Shown here piece by piece: positions 16,405 through 24,898 of a DNA stretch of 64,000 nucleotides. The notes beneath the pieces were generated by a model. The model saw only the letters and a program-made list of their open reading frames with translations, ran no database searches and was not told the DNA's origin. Position numbers and translations under genes: made by a program. The first letter of the stretch is position 1; every line of letters begins with the position of its first letter. Source of the stretch: Albidovulum aestuarii (lineage in GTDB: Bacteria > Pseudomonadota > Alphaproteobacteria > Rhodobacterales > Rhodobacteraceae); contig NZ_JASBQQ010000009.1 of assembly GCF_029961185.1 (NCBI RefSeq), forward strand, positions 1 to 64,000, given 5' to 3'.

Positions 16405-18103
16405 TCTTGGTGACGGCGAGCGGTTCGGAACCTTCTTCCTGCAGGACAGCATCCAGCCCGATTTCCAGCTTGCGACGGATGCGCGCGGCCTCTTCCTCGG
16501 TATCGGGTTCGAACGACAGCGCGCGTTTCCACTGGAACTCGGCTTCGCGCTTGCGGTCGACGGCCCAATAGACATCGCCCAGATGGTCGTTGACGACCGG
16601 ATCGACCGGCATCAGTTCGACCGCCTTTTCCATATGCCCAACCGCCTCGTCATAGCGGCCAAGGCGATAGAGCGCCCAGCCGAGACTGTCGACGATGGCA
16701 CCGTCATCAGGGCGTGCGGCAACAGCGCGCTCGATCATCGACAACGCCTCGTCGTAGTTCTCCTTCCGCTCCAGATAGGAGTAGCCGAGGTAGTTCAGCA
16801 CCGAAGGCTGGTCGGGATTCAATTCGAGCGCCTTGCGGAAATCGGCCTCCGCCTTGTCCCAGTTCTTCTGGCGCTCATTGGCGATGGCGCGGGTATAGTA
16901 GACGATCCACTGCCCGCGCTCCTCGCCTGTCAGGGCACCGATGGCCTTGTCATAGGCGTCGGCGGCCTCGCCATAGCGTTCCTGACGCCGATAGGTATCG
17001 CCCAGAGCCGACCAAATATCGGGCCGGTCGGCACGATCCTTGGCAAGCTGCTTCAGCACCTCGATCGCGGCATCGACGCGGTCACCGGCGATCAGCGCAT
17101 CCGCCCGGCCAAGTTCGGCCGACAGGAAGGCCGGGTTTTCGCGCGGGATGCGGTCAAAGGCTTCGGTCGCGAGTTCATATTGCCCCTGCGCCTCAAGAAT
17201 CTCGGCGCAGAGGAGGACCGCATCGGCATCATCGGGCGCAATGTATTCGGCCATGCGGGCATAGGCGAGCGTGATGTGGTCGGTCGATTCGACCTGAAGC
17301 GCAGAGGCCACGGTGTAAAACACCTCGGCCACGCCACCGGTCGCGCCGTCGACAAGCGCGAAGGGCAGTGTTTCGCCAGCGGCAAGCCGCGCCCTGAGAT
17401 CGGCGATGGTCGCCTCGCCACCCTCGCCAAAGGTCGCGTCGATCAGTTCGATCGCATCGGCGTTGCGCTCCAGCTGGCTGAGGACCTGCGAATGGGCGAT
17501 GACACCGCGCTTGGTAGCGCGCAACGGGCCGCCTTCCTCGCCGGAAAAGATGTGATCGGCGCCCTCGAAATCACCAACCGAAGCCAGGGCCAGTGCCTTG
17601 TGATAAAGCCCGAATATCCGTGTGCCCTGACCGTTGGCCACCTCGTCGAAAGCGACCGTCGCCTCTGACATCCGGCCCATTCCGACAAGCGCCCAGGCGC
17701 GGTAAAGACCATCGACCAGCGGGCCAGAGCTGCGACCCGCTTCGAGTGCGGCCACGGCCGCCTCGAACTCGCCCTTGCGGGCAAAGTCGGCCAGAACCAC
17801 CAGATCCGCAAACTGGCTTTCGGCCCCAAGTTTGCCCATCGCCTCGACGCTCGGCAGCGCCTTTTCGACCGTGCCCCGGCCGATCTGGGCGACCACCGCG
17901 TTTTCCAGCAACGCCGGGTTGGTCGGATCGGAGACCAGCGCCCTGATGAAGAAGTCGGCAGCCGTCCGGTAATCCGATTCCCGGCTCGCAAGCCGCCCGG
18001 CCAGATAAGGCCCCGCCAACCCGTCACGCGCAAGAACGGGCGCCGTTGTGCCAAGGCCGAGACCGAGGGCAAGGATCAGGGAAAGCGGGCGCAGTTTGGT
18101 CAC
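16394..18103 (-). CDS. exported TPR-repeat protein upstream of ispE
   Basis: 569 residues from a GTG at 18103 with AGGAG nine bases before it. A signal peptide (~1-25, LILALGLGLGTTAPVLA) is followed by about ten tetratricopeptide-type repeats to residue ~540; the clearest are WSALGDTYRRQERYGEAADAY, SVLNYLGYSYLERKENYDEA and AIVDSLGWALYRLGRYDEAV. These scaffold protein complexes in the periplasm. TPR proteins of this kind commonly precede ispE in Rhodobacterales; the partner is unknown. An 11-base overlap couples it to ispE. Confidence 0.88.
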   Translation of the reverse strand: MTKLRPLSLILALGLGLGTTAPVLARDGLAGPYLAGRLASRESDYRTAADFFIRALVSDPTNPALLENAVVAQIGRGTVEKALPSVEAMGKLGAESQFADLVVLADFARKGEFEAAVAALEAGRSSGPLVDGLYRAWALVGMGRMSEATVAFDEVANGQGTRIFGLYHKALALASVGDFEGADHIFSGEEGGPLRATKRGVIAHSQVLSQLERNADAIELIDATFGEGGEATIADLRARLAAGETLPFALVDGATGGVAEVFYTVASALQVESTDHITLAYARMAEYIAPDDADAVLLCAEILEAQGQYELATEAFDRIPRENPAFLSAELGRADALIAGDRVDAAIEVLKQLAKDRADRPDIWSALGDTYRRQERYGEAADAYDKAIGALTGEERGQWIVYYTRAIANERQKNWDKAEADFRKALELNPDQPSVLNYLGYSYLERKENYDEALSMIERAVAARPDDGAIVDSLGWALYRLGRYDEAVGHMEKAVELMPVDPVVNDHLGDVYWAVDRKREAEFQWKRALSFEPDTEEEAARIRRKLEIGLDAVLQEEGSEPLAVTKNGN

Positions 18104-18161
18104 GAAAGGCTCCTGAGCGGGGGCATCGCCTGAACCTAGTGCGGCCAACCGCCCAAAGCAA

Positions 18162-18189
18162 TGCGGGGCGCCGCTGCCGACGCCCCGCA
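18162..18189. terminator. hairpin downstream of the ETF-QO gene
   Basis: TGCGGGGCG (18162-18170) and CGCCCCGCA (18181-18189), perfect 9-bp arms with a 10-base loop, 21 bases after the minus-strand ETF-QO stop. On that strand the stem is followed by TTGCTTTGG. Probable terminator separating ETF-QO from the TPR-ispE unit. Confidence 0.55.
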
Positions 18190-18210
18190 GGATATTTTAT
18201 GCCGGGATTG

Positions 18211-19860
18211 TTACATATTCGGATAGTTCGGCCCGTCACCGCCCTGCGGCGTCGTCCAGTTGATGTTCTGGCTCGGGTCCTTGATGTCGCAGGTCTTGCA
18301 GTGGACGCAGTTCTGGAAGTTGATCTGGAACCGCGGGCCGCCCTCGCCGTCCAGCACCTCATAGACGCCCGCCGGGCAGTAGCGCTGCGCCGGTTCGTCG
18401 AACTTCGGCAGGTTGACCGAGATCGGAACAGATTCGTCCTTCAGCCGCAGGTGGCAGGGCTGGCTTTCCTCATGGTTCGTCGCCGCGAAGGACACGTTGG
18501 TCAGCCGGTCGAACGACAGGACCCCATCGGGCTTCGGATAGTCGATCTTGGGGAATTTCGACGCTTCGCCGGTCGCGGCAGCATCGGTCTTGCCGTGCTT
18601 CAGCGTGCCGAAGAGCGAAAGACCGAAGAGGTTGTTGGTCCACATATCCAAGCCACCGAGAACCAGCGACGGAATCATCCCCCAGCGCGACCACATCGGC
18701 TTGACGTTGCGGACCTTCTTCAGGTCCTTGGCGATAGGGCCGGAACGCAGGTCGGTCTCATATGCCGCCAGCTCATCGCCCTGCCGGCCAGCCGCGATGG
18801 CCGCATGGGCAGCCTCCGCCGCAGCCTTACCCGAAAGCATCGCATTGTGATTGCCCTTGATGCGCGGCACGTTCACCAGACCGGCGGAGCACCCCAGAAG
18901 CGCAACGCCCGGCGCTACGACCTTCGGAATCGACTGCCAGCCGCCCTCGCTGATCGCGCGGGCGCCATAGGCCACGCGCTTACCGCCCTTCAGAAGCTCG
19001 GCCACCATCGGGTGATGCTTGAAACGCTGGAATTCCATGTAGGGATAGAGGTGCGGGTTCTGGTAGTTCAGGTGCACCACGAAGCCGACATAGACCTGAT
19101 TGTTCTCCAGGTGGTAGATGAAGGACCCGCCACCCGCATTGCCGCCAAGCGGCCAGCCCATCGTATGGGTAACGGTGCCTTCCTTGTGCTTGGCCGGGTC
19201 AATCTCCCAGATTTCCTTCATGCCAAGGCCGAATTTCTGCGGGCAGTGACCTTTCGACAGGTCGTATTTCGCGATAATTTCCTTGGCAAGCGAACCGCGC
19301 ACGCCTTCGCAGATGAAGACGTATTTGCCGTGCAACTCCATGCCCGGCTCATAGTTCGGGCCCGGGGTGCCGTCCGCGTTCAGGCCCATGACGCCCGCGA
19401 CGACGCCCTTAACCTCACCGTTCTCGCCGTAGACGAGTTCAGAGGCTGCGAAGCCGGGGAAAATCTCCACGCCAAGGCCTTCGGCCTGTTCGGCCATCCA
19501 GCGGCAGACATTGGCCATGGAGACGATGTATTTGCCATGGTTGTTCATCAGGGGCGGCATCGGCCAGTTCGGGATGCGGACCTGACCCGCGGGACCGAGG
19601 ATGTAGAAATTGTCCTGCTTGACCTCTGTCTTGATCGGCGCGCCCTTGTCTTTCCAGTCAGGGATCAGCGCGTCGAGACCGGCAGTGTCCAGAACCGCGC
19701 CCGACAGGATATGGGCGCCAACCTCGGACCCTTTTTCCAGAACGACGACATTCAGGTCGGCATCAAGCTGCTTCAGCCGGATCGCGGCCGAAAGGCCTGC
19801 GGGGCCCGCACCGACGATCACAACGTCATATTCCATCGATTCCCGTTCGATCTCGGCCAT
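18211..19860 (-). CDS. electron transfer flavoprotein-ubiquinone oxidoreductase
   Basis: 549-residue inner-membrane enzyme passing electrons from reduced ETF (fatty acid and amino acid acyl-CoA dehydrogenases) to ubiquinone. FAD motif VGAGPAGLSAA near residue 16, ubiquinone/membrane region in the middle, and a C-terminal 4Fe-4S cluster: CPAGVYE plus CVHCKTCDIKDP. Start ATG 19860 has AGGGAGAG upstream. Its partners etfA/etfB are not in the window, but it would serve the acyl-CoA dehydrogenase at 26-27.6 kb. Confidence 0.96.
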   Translation of the reverse strand: MAEIERESMEYDVVIVGAGPAGLSAAIRLKQLDADLNVVVLEKGSEVGAHILSGAVLDTAGLDALIPDWKDKGAPIKTEVKQDNFYILGPAGQVRIPNWPMPPLMNNHGKYIVSMANVCRWMAEQAEGLGVEIFPGFAASELVYGENGEVKGVVAGVMGLNADGTPGPNYEPGMELHGKYVFICEGVRGSLAKEIIAKYDLSKGHCPQKFGLGMKEIWEIDPAKHKEGTVTHTMGWPLGGNAGGGSFIYHLENNQVYVGFVVHLNYQNPHLYPYMEFQRFKHHPMVAELLKGGKRVAYGARAISEGGWQSIPKVVAPGVALLGCSAGLVNVPRIKGNHNAMLSGKAAAEAAHAAIAAGRQGDELAAYETDLRSGPIAKDLKKVRNVKPMWSRWGMIPSLVLGGLDMWTNNLFGLSLFGTLKHGKTDAAATGEASKFPKIDYPKPDGVLSFDRLTNVSFAATNHEESQPCHLRLKDESVPISVNLPKFDEPAQRYCPAGVYEVLDGEGGPRFQINFQNCVHCKTCDIKDPSQNINWTTPQGGDGPNYPNM

Positions 19861-20073
19861 CGTCTCTCCCTTTCGCCGCACCTGCTCGCGCCCGCTTTCA
19901 ACGCGCAAGATCGTTAGCCTACCGGGCGGCCGGACGCAATAATGACGCCACGCGCCATAACGGCGCGGCAGCCTGCCCTGTTTTCGGGGCGGACAATAGG
20001 TGGTGCCCGGCGGAAATGAGGCGTCAGAAGCGGCAAAAACTGGAACATTGCCGCCACGTGCGGCAGTAGGCTT

Positions 20074-21075
20074 CTATCGCGATGCAACCGGCATCCGGTT
20101 CCGCGCGACGCGCAGTCCTGGCCAGTCCAGTTCCGTAATCGTCACGCGACGCAGCGCATACCACAGCCCATACATGAACAGCATCGAGAAGTATCCGTCC
20201 ACGGCGTAGTGGTAGCCCGTGTAGACCGAAAGGAAGAACGTGAGGGCAACGAAAACAAGGCCGGGCAGGACCAGCCAGCGGCTGCGTTCGGCCATGTAGA
20301 GCGCCGCCAGCGTCGCGACGCCGACATGAACGCTTGGGAAGGCTGAAATCCCGAGACCCAGCGCCATGTTCTGTTCGGCATAGGAAGACCAGAGCTTCTC
20401 CTGCACCATCCCGACCAGGCTGGACGATATGCCAGAACTCTCCAGCGCATCCCGCAGATGCCCGAACCTGTCGCCGCCGATGAGTGCGTCATAGTAGACC
20501 GGTCCGACCGAAGACGCAGCCAGAGCAAGCAAATTGCCAAGGACGAGCCAGCAGGCAATGTACAGTATTGTGAAACGCGCTGCCCGTTCCCAATGCGTTT
20601 CAGTCACCGCGACGATCACTGGAAACGCGACCGCCGGAATCGCCCAGACCCACAGGTAAACGGGCACAAGCTGGTCGACCGGCAATCCCGCCGTCCATTG
20701 ATGCGCAAGCACCCAGGGATCGTATCCGCCATGTATCCAGCGATCAAAATCCGCAAGCAGACGATCGGCATAGAACGGTACAATCAGTGGAATCGAAGAT
20801 TTCAGAAACGAGAATGCGACCTGCAACAGGATGCTACCGAACACGGCATAGAGGACTGAACCGAGGCTGGGCATCGCCCGGCGCCAGCCGATCACGAGCA
20901 AGGCGAGCAGCAAAAACGGAACCACTCTTAGCATGGCCGATGCAAGTTTTTGGCCGAACGCGGCAGTCGCGGCAAAGGCCTGAACTGCAAGATCCGCCCC
21001 GATCGGCCGGATCAGGGCCGTCACCCCGACCGCGAACAGCAAGTAACAGAGGACAAATCGGAAATAGAGCTTCAA
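20074..21075 (-). CDS. PAP2-superfamily integral membrane phosphatase/phosphotransferase
   Basis: 333 residues with about six hydrophobic segments. The acid-phosphatase motifs appear as SAFPSVHVG (motif 2) and YTGYHYAVDGY (motif 3), as in PAP2 and inositol-phosphorylceramide-synthase-like (Aur1-type) proteins. Motif 1 is not obvious. Substrate, probably a lipid phosphate or headgroup, is unknown. The start is a TTG with GGTGAG five bases upstream; no ATG fits. It is divergent from greA across ~150 bases. Confidence 0.78.
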   Translation of the reverse strand: MKLYFRFVLCYLLFAVGVTALIRPIGADLAVQAFAATAAFGQKLASAMLRVVPFLLLALLVIGWRRAMPSLGSVLYAVFGSILLQVAFSFLKSSIPLIVPFYADRLLADFDRWIHGGYDPWVLAHQWTAGLPVDQLVPVYLWVWAIPAVAFPVIVAVTETHWERAARFTILYIACWLVLGNLLALAASSVGPVYYDALIGGDRFGHLRDALESSGISSSLVGMVQEKLWSSYAEQNMALGLGISAFPSVHVGVATLAALYMAERSRWLVLPGLVFVALTFFLSVYTGYHYAVDGYFSMLFMYGLWYALRRVTITELDWPGLRVARNRMPVASR

Positions 21076-21227
21076 CGTCTCACCATGAAGGTTTATTCCG
21101 CAATCTTCGCAACCCGTCGCGCACCGAGGTAAGCGGCTATTGACTCCGCAGCCGCATACCGGGTTTACAAGCCTGTGTCGCGAATAAACGAGGCAATTTT
21201 GGGGCCATTGTTGGCGTACGGGCAGAA

Positions 21228-21698
21228 ATGGAAAAGATACCGATGACCCGCGCGGGGCACACCGCGCTCGATCTCGAACTGAAAAACCTCAAATCGGTGG
21301 AACGTCCCGCCGTGATCAAGGCCATTGCCGAGGCACGCGAACATGGCGATCTGTCGGAAAACGCCGAATATCACGCCGCCCGCGAAAAACAGAGTTTTGT
21401 CGAAGGCCGCATCAAGGAAATCGAGGCGATGCTGTCGCGGGCCGACGTGATCGACACCGCGAGACTTTCCGGTGCGATCAAGTTCGGCGCGACCGTGACG
21501 CTTGTCGACGAGGATAGCGACGAGGAAAAGACCTATCAGATCGTCGGCGAGGCCGAGGCCGATATCGAACGCGGCCTTCTCAACATCAAGTCGCCACTCG
21601 CCCGGGCGCTTATCGGCAAGGACGAAGGCGACAGTGTCGAGGTGCGCACCCCCGGCGGCGACAAGAGTTACGAAGTTCTGACCATCCGATACGTCTGA
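21228..21698 (+). CDS. greA: transcription elongation factor GreA
   Basis: 156 residues. GreA enters the RNA polymerase secondary channel and stimulates cleavage of backtracked RNA. The N-terminal coiled coil carries the acidic tip [14 protein letters not shown] (the Asp and Glu that position magnesium) and the C-terminal FKBP-like domain has FGATVTLVD and [10 protein letters not shown]. Followed 22 bases later by a membrane protein gene, probably one transcript. Confidence 0.97.
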   Translation: MEKIPMTRAGHTALDLELKNLKSVERPAVIKAIAEAREHGDLSENAEYHAAREKQSFVEGRIKEIEAMLSRADVIDTARLSGAIKFGATVTLVDEDSDEEKTYQIVGEAEADIERGLLNIKSPLARALIGKDEGDSVEVRTPGGDKSYEVLTIRYV

Positions 21699-21720
21699 AT
21701 CCGGCGCGGAGGACAGCAGC

Positions 21721-22743
21721 ATGACGGAAGAAAAACAGCCCGATACGGGCGGTAGCGCGATGGGCGTTGGCCTGTTCGTGCGTCCCGAAAGCGAAGACGG
21801 GATGTCATCGGGCGACATTATCGCGATTGTCGTGAGCTGTCTTTGGCTCGCCATGGCCGGTGCGTTCTGGTTTTTTGTCGGACGCGGGACGGGCACGGAC
21901 GGACCGCTCGGATCGCTCATGGTCCTCGTCGCGATCGCGCTTCCGGTTGCACTGATCTGGGTCGCAGCGATCACGCTCAGGACCGCGCGCCAGATGCGTT
22001 CGGAATCGCGGAGGCTGCAGGCCGCAATCGACTCCATGCGCCACGCCTATATCAATCAGGCGCAGGCCAGCGTCGCCCGGCCTTCGATGGAAAAGCGACT
22101 GGACGAGATCGCCATGGCGACCCGTCAGACCGAATCTGCGGTCGTGACCTTCACCTCAAGCCGCGACGCCGGGATGAAACCGGCCACGCTCCTCCCCGCA
22201 GCCACACAAACCGCCCCTGAGGAGGAACAACCTGCGCTTGCCTTCGGTCCCGAGGCCGGGTTGACCGCCGCACCGGTCCCGTCCGCCGACTTCATCAAGG
22301 CCCTGAACTTCCCAGACAGCCCAACCGACAAGGACGGCTTTCGCGCCCTGCGTGCGGCACTCGAAGATCATGCCATGGCCAAGCTGATCCGCGCCGCTCA
22401 GGACACGCTGACGCTGCTCAGCCAGGACGGGATCTACATGGACGACCTGAAACCCGACCGCGCCCGTCCCGAACTGTGGCGCCGTTTCGCACAAGGCGAA
22501 CGCGGCCGCCCCATTGCGGCACTGGGCGGCGTCCGCGACCGGTCGAGCCTTGCCCTGACTGCGGGACGGATGCGTCAGGACACGATCTTCCGCGACGCGG
22601 CGCATCACTTCCTGCGCCAGTTCGACAAGACCTTCGCCGGGTTCGAGAAAACCGCCACCGATCAGGAGATTGCAGCGCTTGCCGAAACCCGCACCGCGCG
22701 CGCCTTCATGCTGCTCGGCCGGGTCGCGGGAATTTTCGACTGA
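21721..22743 (+). CDS. conserved hypothetical membrane protein downstream of greA
   Basis: 340 residues, not matched to a named family by eye. Two adjacent membrane segments at ~31-54 and ~63-86 are followed by a helical stretch with coiled-coil character (QMRSESRRLQAAIDSMRHA), a low-complexity Pro/Ala linker (~150-180) and a helical C-terminal domain ending in ARAFMLLGRVAGIFD. The layout (two N-terminal membrane helices, large cytoplasmic helical domain) suggests a membrane-tethered scaffold. Codon use is like its neighbours. It converges with the lipoprotein gene at 22759. Confidence 0.75.
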   Translation: MTEEKQPDTGGSAMGVGLFVRPESEDGMSSGDIIAIVVSCLWLAMAGAFWFFVGRGTGTDGPLGSLMVLVAIALPVALIWVAAITLRTARQMRSESRRLQAAIDSMRHAYINQAQASVARPSMEKRLDEIAMATRQTESAVVTFTSSRDAGMKPATLLPAATQTAPEEEQPALAFGPEAGLTAAPVPSADFIKALNFPDSPTDKDGFRALRAALEDHAMAKLIRAAQDTLTLLSQDGIYMDDLKPDRARPELWRRFAQGERGRPIAALGGVRDRSSLALTAGRMRQDTIFRDAAHHFLRQFDKTFAGFEKTATDQEIAALAETRTARAFMLLGRVAGIFD

Positions 22744-22758
22744 ATAGAGGGTGCCCAA

Positions 22759-23376
22759 TCAGGTTTCGGGCAACTGTCCCTTCTGAACCAGAAGCACGCC
22801 GGAATTGTTATCCGGATCGCCGTCTTCGTGCAGCTTCTCGGTTACGCCCGGAATCTCCGAAAACGCCCGGCGGATCCGGTTGGGGAAGAACGTGCGCGGC
22901 ACGCCTTCGAAACCGGGCAGGCCACGCACGATATCGCTGACCGAATTGCCGCAGAATGCCTTGTTGACCGCGCCATAGCTCTCGGCCCGCCGCAGCGCCG
23001 CCTCGGCCACTTCCGGGCTGACATAGATCTTCTGTTCGATCACGTCATAGGTTTCGCGGGCATGGTAGTCGATGTAGAACTTCCGCATCTTCTCGGTCAT
23101 GCCGTAATGCAGATCGTTCCGTTCGGGCGCCCAGGGGTGATGCCACGTGCCGGCCGGGTCGAATATCACCCGCTGGCTGGCATTGATCAGAAGACCGGAA
23201 TGCGCGCCCTCGCCGCCCTTCTTGCGAACGACGGTATAGAGCGTGATTGAGGTCGGCTCTTCCCAGACGAACCGGGCACGCTGAACCGCCTCATCCGGCG
23301 CCCATACAGGCTCGGCGCCGCAGGCGGCTAACGCCAGCGGAAGGATGAGACAGAGTGCGAGATTGCGCAGTATCAC
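22759..23376 (-). CDS. putative lipoprotein of unknown function
   Basis: 205 residues from GTG 23376 (a TTG ten codons earlier is the alternative). Lipoprotein signal LALCLILPLALAACGAEP, with the cysteine near residue 18. The mature domain has a histidine/tryptophan patch (DPAGTWHHPWAPERNDLHYG) and CGNSVSD, conserved-looking but not assigned to a family by eye. It starts 16 bases after the cytochrome oxidase subunit IV microprotein gene and is probably co-transcribed with it, which hints at a respiratory or envelope role without proving it. Confidence 0.72.
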   Translation of the reverse strand: MILRNLALCLILPLALAACGAEPVWAPDEAVQRARFVWEEPTSITLYTVVRKKGGEGAHSGLLINASQRVIFDPAGTWHHPWAPERNDLHYGMTEKMRKFYIDYHARETYDVIEQKIYVSPEVAEAALRRAESYGAVNKAFCGNSVSDIVRGLPGFEGVPRTFFPNRIRRAFSEIPGVTEKLHEDGDPDNNSGVLLVQKGQLPET

Positions 23377-23392
23377 AGTCCGAACCGGCCGA

Positions 23393-23527
23393 TCAGGCGT
23401 TCGCAAGCGCGAGGAAGATCAGCACGCCGATGGAAATGGCCGCGCCCCATGTCGCGAAACGGATGAACCCGTCGAAGGTCTTTTCATGAACCTTGCTGTC
23501 CATGCTGCCATGCTTGTGTTCGGCCAT
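23393..23527 (-). CDS. aa3-type cytochrome c oxidase subunit IV (44-residue membrane microprotein)
   Basis: Reads MAEHKHGSMDSKVHEKTFDG, then FIRFATWGAAISIGVLIFLAL and a stop. A charged, histidine-rich N-terminus (MDxxxHEKTFDGFIR) and one C-terminal transmembrane helix are the signature of bacterial aa3 oxidase subunit IV, a single-helix accessory subunit. At 44 residues it is easily missed. Start ATG 23527, preceded by GGAGCG. The catalytic oxidase genes are not in the window. Confidence 0.85.
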   Translation of the reverse strand: MAEHKHGSMDSKVHEKTFDGFIRFATWGAAISIGVLIFLALANA

Positions 23528-23887
23528 CTTTGCGCTCCTGATCTGGCGTTTGGGACCGCATAGCCGATTCAGCGCCGTCTGTCACGACCCTGCGGCGCGT
23601 TCGCGCCGCGCCGGACCGGGGCATTTCGGCGATGCCTCTCACGGCGGGGATCGGGAGGTTCAAACTGTCCCTGAAAATTCCTTCGGGAACAATGGGCACG
23701 TCGGCAAATCCTGTTGATCTGCGGCGAGCCCTGCGAGGACATGGCCCGCCCGGTATGATCGAGAGATCGGCGTCCGCATCATCCGGAAGAACTAAAAAAC
23801 CATCAAGTTGCCAATTCATGCTAGGATTCACCCTCGTCGTGAGGGCTTGCGCAATGCCGGCTCCGCGCATGGGGGGAGTGCATCACT
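23528..23887. other. intergenic region with one strong hairpin
   Basis: 360 bases between divergent genes. The only clear structure is GCGGCGCG (23592-23599), TT, CGCGCCGC (23602-23609), a perfect 8-bp inverted repeat. Base composition falls toward the GFA gene on the right, with runs such as AACTAAAAAACCATC near 23790. Promoters for both flanking genes must lie here but none could be fixed. Open frames present have no ribosome site or family resemblance. Confidence 0.5.
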
Positions 23888-24316
23888 ATGACAAAAACAC
23901 AAACAGGGTCATGCTTTTGTGGCGCGGTCGAAATCGAGGTCACGGGCGATCCCGAAGCCATGGGATACTGCCACTGCGAGTCGTGCCGTTCTTGGTCCGC
24001 CGGACCAGTCAACGCATTCACGCTTTTCAAGAACGAGAACGTAAAAGTAAAAAAGGGACAAGGCAGCGTCGGCCACTACAAGAAAACCGAGCGGAGCGAT
24101 CGTCAGTACTGCACCGAATGCGGCGGACACCTGATGACCTATCATCCGCACTGGGGACTGATGGACGTATACGCGGCGACAATCCCCAGTCAGAAATTCA
24201 CACCCGGTGTGCACGTCAACTACGCCGAAACTGTTTTGCCTATGAAAGATGGCCTGCCGAAGTTGAAGGACTTTCCTTCTGAAATGGGGGGCAGTGGCGA
24301 AAGCGTTTCAGAGTAA
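23888..24316 (+). CDS. GFA/CENP-V-family zinc-binding protein
   Basis: 142 residues. The cysteine pattern Cys9/Cys11 (GSCFCGAV), Cys28/Cys30/Cys33 (YCHCESC) and Cys75/Cys78 (YCTECGG) is the diagnostic zinc-binding set of the glutathione-dependent formaldehyde-activating (GFA) family. Many members are annotated for formaldehyde detoxification, but true activity is seldom shown. The gene is lower in GC than its surroundings (26 of 60 bases at 24001-24060), a sign of recent acquisition. Alone, convergent with the DUF6173 gene. Confidence 0.88.
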   Translation: MTKTQTGSCFCGAVEIEVTGDPEAMGYCHCESCRSWSAGPVNAFTLFKNENVKVKKGQGSVGHYKKTERSDRQYCTECGGHLMTYHPHWGLMDVYAATIPSQKFTPGVHVNYAETVLPMKDGLPKLKDFPSEMGGSGESVSE

Positions 24317-24341
24317 ACGGCGGAGATCCAAATTTGCAGAG

Positions 24342-24369
24342 CTGGCCCGTCACGCAATCGGCGGGCCAG
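24342..24369. terminator. bidirectional hairpin between convergent genes
   Basis: CTGGCCCG (24342-24349) and CGGGCCAG (24362-24369), perfect 8-bp arms with a 12-base loop, between the GFA gene and the opposing DUF6173 gene. TCCATTTTG follows on the plus strand. Probable shared terminator. Confidence 0.55.
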
Positions 24370-24440
24370 ATCCATTTTGAAATCTTGTTTCCAAAACGAT
24401 CTATGGCGTTGCCAGATATCCCTAAACTCGGCCGCGCCGG

Positions 24441-24893
24441 TCACTTCTTGCCCAGATCGGCGGCCAGACGAAACCCGATCCGGCGCGGTTCCTCGACCTC
24501 GGGGGCCTTTGGCAAGGCGCGCAGCATCACCGACAACTGGGTCACATGCTGGATCAGCTGGTTGCGCGACCCGTCCTCGTCGCTGCCGTAGAAGGTCACG
24601 ATATCGGGGTCGAAATAGCCGATCCCCTCGATCCGCAGCACCCCGGCATCGCCGCCGGTAAAGCCCATCGCCACCTCGTGTTCGTTGTCAAGCTGGCTTT
24701 CGAAGTTCTGGATATAAAGGATCAGGCGCTCATAGGCCCATTGCGCCGGGCTTTTCGACTCGATCGGCTCGGCGGCGACGCCTTCAGGCAGCGGCTCCAT
24801 CTCGGCGGTGCGGGGGGCATTCGGCCCGGTATGAACGACCCGCGCACACGGCAGTGCGCTGGCCTCATGCACCTCGGCCGAGGTCTGGATCAT
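24441..24893 (-). CDS. DUF6173-like conserved protein
   Basis: 150 residues from ATG 24893 (a GTG eight codons earlier overlaps the upstream gene). The N-terminal ~45 residues are disordered and the rest is a compact domain: WAYERLILYIQNFESQLDNE, EVAMGFTGGDAGVLRIEGIG, DPDIVTFYG, ending LPKAPEVEEPRRIGFRLA. This resembles a small Rhodobacterales family annotated DUF6173; no activity is known. It lies five bases after the metallo-hydrolase stop and is the last gene of the acyl-CoA dehydrogenase operon. Confidence 0.7.
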   Translation of the reverse strand: MIQTSAEVHEASALPCARVVHTGPNAPRTAEMEPLPEGVAAEPIESKSPAQWAYERLILYIQNFESQLDNEHEVAMGFTGGDAGVLRIEGIGYFDPDIVTFYGSDEDGSRNQLIQHVTQLSVMLRALPKAPEVEEPRRIGFRLAADLGKK

Positions 24894-24898
24894 GTCAG

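Noticed and set aside
18046-19917. Long plus-strand open frame antisense to ETF-QO
   Set aside because: Shadow of the ETF-QO gene; Arg/His-rich composition and no motif.
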